Numbered from the stretch's first letter, positions 1 to 6,546 are shown. The stretch is 7,148 nucleotides of DNA from an uncultured Eubacteriales bacterium (GCA_910583765.1 CAJTYS010000085.1:1-7148); one strand, 5' to 3'. Program-made: numbers and translations. The notes: generated by a model not told the origin, from the letters alone.

Positions 1-112
1 AGCGCGGGAAACGTCATGCTCCAGGCACTGTTCCTCGCTTGGCTGCGGAGGTGCCTTTCACATAACGTTTCCCACGGGCTTTTTGGGTAGTTTGGAGAGG
101 AAGGTGGTGGGA
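1..112 (+). repeat. Structured dispersed repeat, copy 1 (imperfect hairpin)
   Basis: This copy aligns without gaps to the second copy starting at 6516, with about 12 mismatches over the first 96 positions by hand; beyond that it needs small gaps and fades near 112. It can fold as a long hairpin. The outer stem is GGGAAACGTCATG (6-18) with CATAACGTTTCCC (61-73), one C-A mismatch. A middle stem is AGGCAC (23-28) with GTGCCT (51-56), and an inner short stem is CTC-GC (34-38) with GCGGAG (45-50). A conserved GGGCTTTTTGG lies just 3' of the hairpin. The copy may extend off the left edge or include the end of a gene outside the window. The ABC gene ends convergently at 150. Bases 113-149 show nothing recognisable. 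Confidence 0.85.
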
Positions 113-149
113 ACTATCGCTGGGCGCTATTTCCTGTGGGAGTTTTGGG

Positions 150-1298
150 TTATTCCCATTTGAAGAAGCGGATCGCTATGCCCATGCATATGATCGTGGT
201 GATGCCCATGGTGATGATGGGGCCAAAAGTTTGGATGGGTAGACCGAGAAACGTGGCTTTCATGAGCTGGATTCCTTGCGTCAGGGGAAAGGTGCTGACG
301 ATTTTTTGTATGGGGTCTGGCATGATTTCAAAGGGCAGCGTTGTTCCAGAAAAAATCAGCGTCGGAAAATATAAGATGCAGGCGATCACGCTGGCGGTCT
401 TGGTGTTCCCTGCGATGCCGCCTACCATCATGCCAATGCTCAATGTGGAGATCATGGTCAGGAGCCAGCTGCTAAGAAAGCCTGGCCATGAGCTGGGTGT
501 TTTGATATTCCCCAATAACATCCCAGCGATCATCAGTGTCACCATGGATATGACGCAGTAAAGGATGTAGATGGTGAATTCCACAGCCAGAAGCTTTGCT
601 GGACTGATTGGTGTGACTTGAAATCGTTTGAGGATTTTTCGCTCTCTGTATTCTGAGACGACAAGGGGCAGTCCCATCAGTCCTCCGGCGCAAATGGAAA
701 TGGCGCAGAGCGCGCCAAAGGACTGCTCCATGAAATGAGAAGTCAAGAAGATGGTCAGCCCTTTTCCTTTCAAGCCACATAGGATTTTCCACACGCTGCG
801 GCGGGCTTTTACGTCAAGGCCCGTGGTCAGTTCGTCAAGGAACACCAATTGTGGGTCGGGAATCAAAGCCAGAACCAGAAACAGCCGCTGCTTTTCCCCG
901 CCAGACAGATTTTTTACCGAGGCGTTTGCTTTATCATCTATGCCAAACTGGGCGCAAAGAGTTTTCCAGTCAGCGGCGGATTCATAAAGACAGGCGGTTT
1001 CTTCGCATAATTCACGCACCTTGATTTCTGGCTGATAGCCATTTTCCTGAAATTGAACGCCAATGGATTGAAATAGTTTTCGTCTGTCTTTTCTCGGGTC
1101 AAATCCAAGTATGGACACTGTGCCGCTGTCTGGCTGACGTGTGCCTAACATACATTTGATCACAGTGCTTTTACCTGCGCCATTGGCCCCCAGCAGGCCA
1201 TAGACAGTACCGGGTTTTACCGTTAGATCGAGATGATCCACTGCCAGCAGATTGCCATAGGATTTTGATAATTGCTTGATTCTTATCGCTTCTTGCAT
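150..1298 (-). CDS. ABC exporter ATPase-permease fusion, probably from an in-frame deletion
   Basis: The 382-residue product joins two halves that are normally separate DrrA/DrrB-type subunits of a drug or lipid exporter. Residues 1-190 are a nucleotide-binding domain: Walker A GANGAGKST (37-45), Q-loop near Q84, signature LSGGEKQR (131-138), Walker B LVFLDE (151-156) and H-loop H188. The motif after Walker B reads DELTTGLD where DEPTTGLD is usual. Right after TSHFMEQ the protein passes into an ABC-2 permease at SFGALCAISICAGG, with hydrophobic segments near 194-214, 240-262, 275-295, 301-322 and 357-377. The ATPase C-terminal part and the permease first helix and large external loop are missing. 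The start at 1298 is chosen because AAAGGAG lies 9 bases upstream; an ATG at 1340 extends the frame but has no such site. The upstream MerR gene is the likely regulator. The frame is open, but export activity is doubtful. Confidence 0.85.
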   Translation of the reverse strand: MQEAIRIKQLSKSYGNLLAVDHLDLTVKPGTVYGLLGANGAGKSTVIKCMLGTRQPDSGTVSILGFDPRKDRRKLFQSIGVQFQENGYQPEIKVRELCEETACLYESAADWKTLCAQFGIDDKANASVKNLSGGEKQRLFLVLALIPDPQLVFLDELTTGLDVKARRSVWKILCGLKGKGLTIFLTSHFMEQSFGALCAISICAGGLMGLPLVVSEYRERKILKRFQVTPISPAKLLAVEFTIYILYCVISMVTLMIAGMLLGNIKTPSSWPGFLSSWLLTMISTLSIGMMVGGIAGNTKTASVIACILYFPTLIFSGTTLPFEIMPDPIQKIVSTFPLTQGIQLMKATFLGLPIQTFGPIITMGITTIICMGIAIRFFKWE

Positions 1299-1321
1299 AT
1301 TGCTGTCTCCTTTGTTGTTGT

Positions 1322-1357
1322 GAAAAAAGAATACCACCAATCGAAACCTTGGTGGTA
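1322..1357 (-). terminator. Hairpin plus T-run between the MerR and ABC genes (terminator or attenuator)
   Basis: On the minus strand a perfect 9-base stem, TACCACCAA with TTGGTGGTA and an 8-base loop, is followed directly by TTCTTTTTTC. It begins 11 bases after the MerR stop and ends about 24 bases before the ABC start. It fits an intrinsic terminator for the MerR gene or an attenuator controlling read-through into the exporter. The stem is only moderately GC-rich. Its 5' arm overlaps the duplicated 21-base box. Confidence 0.65.
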
Positions 1358-1370
1358 AAGTGGAGGGTTT
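1350..1370 (-). promoter_or_regulatory. Duplicated 21-base box upstream of the ABC gene (candidate MerR-controlled promoter)
   Basis: On the plus strand this reads TGGTG-G-TAAAGTGGAGGGTTT and matches 2162-2182 in 20 of 21 positions. It ends 51 bases from the ABC start codon, close to the 47 bases that separate the other copy from the MerR start. On the minus strand a possible promoter is TTTACC (1359-1354), 17 bases, TGGTAT (1336-1331). The similar spacing suggests a shared operator or promoter element. The -35 and -10 assignment is tentative because MerR promoters often have longer spacers. Confidence 0.5.
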
Positions 1371-2114
1371 AGAAATTTTCAGTTTCCATTTTTTTCAGCA
1401 CGAGCAGAATCTTTTCAGCGTTCTTTTTCGCTTTGGATAGTGATAGAATAAGCCTGTCGCAGACTGAAACAATGCTGTCTGCCTGAGGCCGCATAGTAAG
1501 CGCTGTGCGTATGTCAGCATCTGGATCTTTTGATAATTGGCGGAGCAGATGTAAAATCGCTTCAAGGGAGTAGTTCGCGCATCTCAGTGAACGTATGATT
1601 TTTAACTGCCTTATGTCGTCATCCGTGTAAACACGATACCCATTTTCTTTTCGCCTCACAGTCAAAAGCCCGTTCATTTCCCAATTCCGCAGCGTGTCCA
1701 TGGAAATTTCCAGGTGTTCGGACACTTCTTTTCTCTTCATGGAATGTTCATTGCGTTCGGGGAACGTGGACATGATATGCCGCACGATTTGAATGGCTTC
1801 TTCTGCGTTTTTTTGCTCTCTTTCCAGCTGCTGCAAATACTCATGGGTAAGAAGGGCCGCCTTTTCGAGATTTCCGGCAGCAGATGCTTTTACCATGTCA
1901 ACCATTTTCTTTCTCAAGCCGTTTTGTAATATCTCGATTTGAAACGCAGTGCGGGCAAGCTGAATCTGTTGGATATGCAGGTCAGTAAAAATACGATATC
2001 CGTTTTTCTCTCGTTCTGGCTTTGAGATCAGCCCCCCCATTTTTCATACAAGCGAACCGTATTGGGATGTATCCCAATGATCCTTGCGATTTCAGCGGTC
2101 CTATAGGTCTTCAT
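1369..2114 (-). pseudogene. Two-domain MerR-family regulator, frameshifted in a G7 tract
   Basis: Translation from ATG at 2114, with GGAGG 9 bases upstream, gives a classic MerR helix-turn-helix (AEIARIIGIHPNTVRLYEKW). It stops at TGA (2030-2028), right after a run of seven G (2038-2032 on the minus strand). The continuation, LISKPEREKNGYRIFTD, is in another frame that stays open to TAA at 1369. The family normally reads W-G-L-I-S here, so the tract is two G too long or one too short. The continuation, counted from an in-frame ATG at 2040, has a helical linker (about 30-95) and a second MerR domain (101-165: MKRKEVSEHLEISMDTLRNW, then ENGYRVYT), then a C-terminal helical region. Such double-headed MerR proteins sit beside drug exporters and activate them. 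Sequencing error, phase variation or true decay are all possible. An ATG at 2040 could give a shortened protein lacking the first helix-turn-helix but has no visible ribosome binding site. Confidence 0.85.
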
Positions 2115-2142
2115 TGGTCATTACCTCCATGTGAAAGCCAGT

Positions 2143-2182
2143 TTATCATCAATGGAAAGTCTGGTGTTAAAGTGGAGGGTTT
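2143..2182 (-). promoter_or_regulatory. Candidate promoter and duplicated box upstream of the MerR gene
   Basis: The interval contains the second copy of the 21-base box (2162-2182). On the minus strand TTTAAC (2171-2166) is followed after 17 bases by TGATAA (2148-2143), which puts a start site roughly 20 bases before the MerR ATG at 2114. The near-identical box before the exporter gene suggests autoregulation by the MerR protein. The rest of the gap between the AraC and MerR genes (2183-2234) shows nothing convincing, including no clear terminator for the AraC gene. Confidence 0.45.
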
Positions 2183-2234
2183 CCTGGCAGTAAAAAGTTT
2201 CAGCGCCTTCAAGAAATTTGGTGTAAATCAACGT

Positions 2235-3224
2235 CTAGTTTTTTCCAAAAATATCGCAGAACGAGTTCAGGTACGCATGGAGGATTTGATGCGCTTTTTC
2301 TATGTCCAGCACGCCATATTGGATTTTCATGTCATCGCCCAGATCTGCGTTGACCATGGCCCGATACTTGGATGGAGACTTGGAAAACCAGCGGTTAAAG
2401 TGGGTGGAGAGGTGGGCGCGGTTGGCGAATCCCACGCTGCAGGCGATCTGTTCAATGGGTTTGTTCGTGTTGGCTAAGAGGCGCTCGGCCTCGGAACAGC
2501 GGGCAATGGAAACAAGCTGGGAAAATGTGATGCCGATGTTTTCTTTGATGTATTTGGAGAGATATGGGGCGCTCAAAAATTCTTTTTCAGCAATATCGGT
2601 CAGGGTGAGTTTCTCATTGAAATGGCTTTCAATATGGTCAGCGATCCTATAGATGCGGTAAAACTCATCATAGTTTCTGCCATCATACTTCCTTCTTACG
2701 ATATTATAGTTCCCTGACTCTAAAATTTGATAAGCGTAGTCGTGGAATTGGTCAAAGCAGAGGTCAATAATCTGATGCGCCAGATCGTTCAACACATGGT
2801 CTGAGGGAGCTTCCTTCGTGTATTCAAAATAGGTTTTGGCTAGAAGAAATCGAAACAGCAGGGCTTCGGAGGCGAAAAGGCTGTTTTTTTGGTTGCTGTG
2901 GGCAACGAAATAAGCTAGTTTTAGATTTTTGCCGCGGTCTTTGTATCTTTTCAGGTATTTTGTTTTGTCGATATGAACGGTCAGTACGCAGGTGTTTTCT
3001 GCGAAAGCCTCTATTTTGTGGGGATCCGTGGAGTTGAAAATATGAAGTTCGCCGCTGGACAATTTGTAATTCACGGCAGAATCGTAAATGCTGATTTCGC
3101 CTGACAGCACGCAGATGATTTCCATATAATTTTCGTGAGCATGGAATGGATAGTATTGGGTGTTGCTCAAAGAGGCGCAGATGCCAGCGCTGGTTTTAAA
3201 GCCAATGAGCTCGTTGAATTTCAT
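2235..3224 (-). CDS. AraC-family transcriptional regulator with N-terminal cupin
   Basis: The 329-residue product has a cupin-like sensor domain at about 20-85, with HAHENYMEI (28-36) followed by SGEISIY and an F-N-S-T-D-P-H-K strand. The middle part (about 86-190) is helical. A double helix-turn-helix lies at about 190-290: LTLTDIAEKEFLSAPYLSKY, then KPIEQIACSVGFANRAHLSTHF, ending at SPSKYRAM. A tail of about 40 residues follows, longer than usual. The start is ATG at 3224 because AAAGGAG lies 6 bases upstream; a TTG at 3245 would overlap that site. The gene is divergent from the peptidase/permease pair, and an AraC protein so placed usually activates its divergent operon on binding a small ligand. 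The ligand cannot be named from sequence; the transported substrate is the obvious candidate. Confidence 0.93.
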   Translation of the reverse strand: MKFNELIGFKTSAGICASLSNTQYYPFHAHENYMEIICVLSGEISIYDSAVNYKLSSGELHIFNSTDPHKIEAFAENTCVLTVHIDKTKYLKRYKDRGKNLKLAYFVAHSNQKNSLFASEALLFRFLLAKTYFEYTKEAPSDHVLNDLAHQIIDLCFDQFHDYAYQILESGNYNIVRRKYDGRNYDEFYRIYRIADHIESHFNEKLTLTDIAEKEFLSAPYLSKYIKENIGITFSQLVSIARCSEAERLLANTNKPIEQIACSVGFANRAHLSTHFNRWFSKSPSKYRAMVNADLGDDMKIQYGVLDIEKAHQILHAYLNSFCDIFGKN

Positions 3225-3268
3225 GATAAACTCCTTTGAGGGCAAAATTATATTCTAATCAGATTAAA

Positions 3269-3297
3269 ATTATATACAATACGAATTAAATCAGCAA
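3269..3297 (-). promoter_or_regulatory. Candidate sigma-A promoter of the AraC gene
   Basis: On the minus strand TTGCTG (3297-3292) is followed by exactly 17 bases and TATAAT (3274-3269). The -10 is a consensus match and the -35 matches in its first three bases. This predicts a start site near 3262 and a leader of about 38 bases. A dyad, TAATC-A-GATTA at 3256-3266, sits over the predicted start site and could be an autoregulatory operator. Confidence 0.5.
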
Positions 3298-3314
3298 GCC
3301 TAAAATCCATATTT

Positions 3315-3344
3315 TTGATTATCATTAACGTATGATAGTTGATT
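3315..3344 (+). promoter_or_regulatory. Candidate operator and -10 region of the peptidase/permease operon
   Basis: A perfect dyad, TATCAT-TAACGT-ATGATA (3320-3337), overlaps a -10-like TATGAT (3331-3336). TTGATT occurs on both sides, at 3315-3320 and 3339-3344, 24 bases apart. No good -35 is seen at 16-18 bases (the 17-base position reads CATATT), as expected for an activator-dependent promoter. The AraC protein encoded next door is the natural candidate to bind here. From a start near 3343 the leader would be about 128 bases, and in it GCGGAA (3381-3386) can pair with TTCCGC (3445-3450) just before the ribosome binding site. Confidence 0.4.
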
Positions 3345-3470
3345 GACCCGGGATCTGAAATTATCGATTTTAAAAACAAAGCGGAACAGGGGAACTTGGT
3401 GTTTCGGTGCTTATATGGCGCTTGGCAAGGTGTTTTCTGGGAATTTCCGCATGAAAAAAGGAGGAAGAGT

Positions 3471-4913
3471 GTGGAATCATACAGTCAGGGTTTGCAAAAG
3501 GAATCGTTTCCAACAGACAAGGAAATTTTTCAATGGATCGAGGAATTATGCCAATTCCCGCATCGAAGGACAGGGTCCGCGGAGGGGCGGATGGCGGCGG
3601 ATTATGTGAAACGCCAGTTTGAAGAAATTGGTCTGGAGCAGGTTGCCATTGAAGCCGCGCCCTCTGCTGTGTTTGAAGCGTCAGATTGCTCCCTTACGGT
3701 TCGCGGCATGGACATTCCTTGTTTTATGCTCAACGGGACCCTTCACCCAGAAGAATTTGGGGAGTTTGAGGCAGGGCGGCCCTGTCAGGACACGGAGATC
3801 ATTTATTTGGGAGAAGGCAGGGAGGTGGACTTCGCGGACGTGGATGTGCGGGGGAAGATCGTGCTTTGCGATTGCCCTTGGTTTGAAACGGATGAAGACA
3901 CCTATCGCATCAGCTGGTGTGAGACAGAGGGCATCCTCTATGATCCAGATCGGAAAAAGCGGGAAAAACTAAAGAAATATGACTCTTATAGCCCTAATTC
4001 CTGGCCGTACAATTATATCATGGCCCAGAAAAAAGGCGCAGTTGGATTTGTGGGAGTGCTGAACAATTATTTCGGAGATGGGATCAATTGGAGCGAGGAT
4101 TACAGTGAGATCGCCTTGTCGCAAGGGTGTGAAAGCTTTTCCATCCCCGGATTGTGGATCGGAACGGACGCTTTTCAAAAATTGGCTCCTTTGCTGAAAG
4201 ACAGGCAAGCGCCGGCCAGCATGACAATGAGGACTGTTTACAAGAAAGGCTTTGCCCAAAACGTGTCAGGGACACTGCAGGGACTCACCGATGAGGTCAT
4301 TTTGGTGCATTCCCATTACGATGCGGTTTTTACGGGAGCCGTGCAGGATGCGTCAGGGATGTCGGAGGTGTTCGCGTTAGCCAAATATTTTGCTGGATTG
4401 CCTATTGAGCAGCGCAGGAAGACCTTGGTGTTTGCGGGATTTGACGGGCATTACACGGATTATGCGGGGCACAAAAGTTTTATCGCTTCTCATCTGGCGA
4501 AAGGCAATAAGATCATATTGGATTGTGTGATCGAGCATATTGGCAAGGAAGTGGGAATTGGCGCGGATCATTCGCCTGTGGTGCGGGATGTGCCGGAGAT
4601 CAGGCTGATTTACACCACTGATGTGGAGGATCGGGTGAAAATGGTCAGTGATGCAGTGCGGCGCAACCATATCAAACGCAGCGTCATTTTGCCAGTGTCT
4701 CCCTATGAAGATTCGGGCAAGGCCTATGAATTCCATCAAGATGAAGTGATTTCAGACGCATATTATTCCCATATCAATGGGATTCCTGTGATCAGCATGC
4801 TGAGTCCGCAGATGTATTTGTTCCATCCAATGGACACGCCGGAGATGGTTCCCAAGGAGGAACTGCGGCCCATTGGGATCATGTTCGCAGAGCTGATCCA
4901 TGAAACATTATAG
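3471..4913 (+). CDS. M28-family metallopeptidase homologue with PA-like insert and altered active site
   Basis: The start is GTG at 3471, preceded by AAAAAAGGAGGA with 6 bases spacing, giving 480 residues. The frame is open further upstream, but the only earlier candidate (TTG at 3339) has no ribosome binding site. Residues 1-60 resemble the start of M28 aminopeptidases (EELCQFPHRRTGSAEGR, AADYVKRQFEEIGLEQV). About 105-245 looks like a protease-associated domain. The catalytic part follows NVSG (264-267): metal-ligand candidates H282 and D284 in HSHYDA, D293 in VQDASG, E355 in VIEHIG and H452 in FHPMDTPE. The Glu-Glu pair normally found after F-A-x-x-x-x is HY (327-328) in FAGFDGHYTDYAGHKSF, so general base and one metal ligand are changed. 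There is no signal peptide, so it should be cytoplasmic. It lies 31 bases before the permease gene, suggesting processing of the imported substrate. Peptidase activity is uncertain. Confidence 0.88.
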   Translation: MESYSQGLQKESFPTDKEIFQWIEELCQFPHRRTGSAEGRMAADYVKRQFEEIGLEQVAIEAAPSAVFEASDCSLTVRGMDIPCFMLNGTLHPEEFGEFEAGRPCQDTEIIYLGEGREVDFADVDVRGKIVLCDCPWFETDEDTYRISWCETEGILYDPDRKKREKLKKYDSYSPNSWPYNYIMAQKKGAVGFVGVLNNYFGDGINWSEDYSEIALSQGCESFSIPGLWIGTDAFQKLAPLLKDRQAPASMTMRTVYKKGFAQNVSGTLQGLTDEVILVHSHYDAVFTGAVQDASGMSEVFALAKYFAGLPIEQRRKTLVFAGFDGHYTDYAGHKSFIASHLAKGNKIILDCVIEHIGKEVGIGADHSPVVRDVPEIRLIYTTDVEDRVKMVSDAVRRNHIKRSVILPVSPYEDSGKAYEFHQDEVISDAYYSHINGIPVISMLSPQMYLFHPMDTPEMVPKEELRPIGIMFAELIHETL

Positions 4914-4944
4914 TGATCGATGAAATACAAGTAGGAGGAGAAAC

Positions 4945-6546
4945 ATGAGTAACAATTATGAGGCCCATGGGATCAAGCGCCAAAAAGTAGGCGTGTTTTA
5001 TATCATTGCCATGGTTTATTGTTTATGCGCGGCAGGGGCTTACGGCATAGAAGACATGATACCCGTCACAGGGCCAGGGCTGGCCATTGTCATGCTGCTG
5101 GTGATCCCGCTGTTTTGGTCTTTGCCCCAGGCCTTTTGCTCCGCGGAGCTGGCTTCTGCCATGCCGGAAGAAGGCGGATTTTATTACTGGGCACAGAAAG
5201 GGTTGGGAGAATTCTGGGGATTTCAAATAGGCTGGTGGAGGACCTTGAACGTTTATCTATGCCACGCTTCCACCCTGGTGCTGTCCGTGAGCTATTTGGC
5301 TTCTGTCGTGCCCATGAACGGTTTCCAGCAATATCTGGTGAAAGCGATTTTAGTGGTGGCTTTCACTTTGTTCAACCTGCGGGGGATCAAAGAGATCGGG
5401 ATTTTGAGCACGATCTTTTCCATATTGGTAGTAGTTGCTTTTGGAGGAGTGACGGTGGTTGGGTTTGTTTATGGAGACACCAATCCTGTGCAGCCCTTTA
5501 TGCCGGAGGGACAATCTTTGGTGGAAAGTTTGGGCGCTGGACTGGCTATCGGCATGTGGATGTATTCTGGTTTCGCTTCCGTCACTACTATCTCTGGCGA
5601 AATCGAAAATCCGAAGACCATGGGAAAAGGCATCATCATCGCCCTGCCCATCGTGATCATCACTTACATGCTGCCGACCATCGCTTCCCTGTCCGCCGTG
5701 GGGCCGTGGGACGCATGGGGAACGGAAGGCGTTTCTTATGGAGATGTGCTGACTCTCGTGTCGCCGGCGCTGAAGGTGGGATTCGTGTTCGTGGCCATCA
5801 TTGCTTCGCTGTCCATTTACAATGCGTACATTTCAACGGGTTCTCGGGTGTTTTTCACCATGGCGGCGGACCATGCGGCGCCTGAAATTTTGACCAAGTG
5901 CAACAAGCACGGTGTGCCGGTGCTGCCAGTGGTGGTCATGGGGATCATGGATCTGATCTTGTGTCAGCTGTCCTTCGTGGCTATCGTGCTTATCGATGTG
6001 ACCTTGTGCCTGCTGGTCTATGGCGTGATTTTCATCACCACTTTGGTGATGCGGAAAACTCACCCGAATATGGAACGGCCTTTGAAGATGCCAGGCGGAA
6101 CAGCTGGCGCTTACTTGATTGCAGGAGCGGGGCTAGTAATCATTTTCATCGCCCTGTTCATCAATGGAGTGGATTATTACGTGGGCGGCGCGGTTGCTGT
6201 TTTTCTGGGCCCTATTGCGTATTGGTTGTTGCGGCGCAAGTACGGCGGATTGAGCAAACGGGATCCAAAGCAATATCCGGAAAACAAGAAGACGCATATG
6301 CAGTATGGCGATTTCAGGCATTTCAGCCGTCTATACGGGATCATGGCTGTGCTGGGGATCATCGGGTGCTTGTGGTTTCCGTGGTATGAGGATCCAGCTT
6401 ATTATGTGGATGTGTACGGGAGCGAAGGCGTGTATCAGGCGATCATGGCGCTGCTTTATGGGACCACTGGGCTGTTCGCGCTGGGCGCGGTGGTGACGAA
6501 GGTGTTGGATGATAGAGAGCGGAAAACGTCATGCTCCAGGCACTAG
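4945..6546 (+). CDS. APC-superfamily amino acid/polyamine permease
   Basis: The 533-residue membrane protein starts at ATG 4945 with AGGAGGAG 4 bases upstream. It shows APC-family features: AGAYGIED in helix 1 (30-37), then GPGLAIVMLLVIPLFWSLPQ, AELASAMPEEGGFYYW (68-82), a second broken-helix region MWMYSGFASVTTISGEIENP (204-223), and about 12 helices to residue 430. Two further hydrophobic stretches at about 464-480 and 496-518 suggest 14. The GIED and E-x-GG-x-x-x-W pattern resembles the polyamine:proton symporter branch, but the substrate is not proven; amino acids are equally possible. It probably forms an operon with the peptidase gene. The last eight or nine residues, ending KTSCSRH, and the stop codon lie inside a dispersed repeat, so the native tail may have been replaced. 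Confidence 0.92.
   Translation: MSNNYEAHGIKRQKVGVFYIIAMVYCLCAAGAYGIEDMIPVTGPGLAIVMLLVIPLFWSLPQAFCSAELASAMPEEGGFYYWAQKGLGEFWGFQIGWWRTLNVYLCHASTLVLSVSYLASVVPMNGFQQYLVKAILVVAFTLFNLRGIKEIGILSTIFSILVVVAFGGVTVVGFVYGDTNPVQPFMPEGQSLVESLGAGLAIGMWMYSGFASVTTISGEIENPKTMGKGIIIALPIVIITYMLPTIASLSAVGPWDAWGTEGVSYGDVLTLVSPALKVGFVFVAIIASLSIYNAYISTGSRVFFTMAADHAAPEILTKCNKHGVPVLPVVVMGIMDLILCQLSFVAIVLIDVTLCLLVYGVIFITTLVMRKTHPNMERPLKMPGGTAGAYLIAGAGLVIIFIALFINGVDYYVGGAVAVFLGPIAYWLLRRKYGGLSKRDPKQYPENKKTHMQYGDFRHFSRLYGIMAVLGIIGCLWFPWYEDPAYYVDVYGSEGVYQAIMALLYGTTGLFALGAVVTKVLDDRERKTSCSRH

Noticed and set aside
2..163. Open frames running in from the left edge through repeat copy 1
   Set aside because: Frames are open for up to about 50 codons, but without upstream sequence or recognisable protein features I cannot say which, if any, is the end of a gene.
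136..561. 141-residue plus-strand open frame opposite the ABC gene
   Set aside because: It is antisense to the conserved permease part, Met- and Val-rich in a way typical of the reverse of a membrane gene, and has no family resemblance.
472..792. 106-residue minus-strand open frame inside the ABC gene
   Set aside because: It is an alternate frame of the recognisable ATPase-permease fusion; its His- and Arg-rich translation shows no domain.
2022..2477. 151-residue plus-strand open frame across the MerR-AraC gap
   Set aside because: It overlaps two recognisable genes antisense and has no ribosome binding site or known motif.
3225..3245. TTG start adding seven residues to the AraC regulator
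   Set aside because: The extension would include the AAAGGAG site that serves the ATG at 3224.
3339..3470. Upstream in-frame extension of the peptidase gene from TTG
   Set aside because: There is no ribosome binding site before it, the translation does not look like a signal peptide or family N-terminus, and it overlaps the predicted promoter.
5019..5885. 288-residue open frame inside the permease
   Set aside because: Its translation is rich in Arg, His, Gly and Cys, typical of a shifted frame of a membrane-protein gene; the permease frame is clearly the real one.
5898..6389. 163-residue open frame inside the permease
   Set aside because: It is also a shadow frame of the permease, without motif or start signal.
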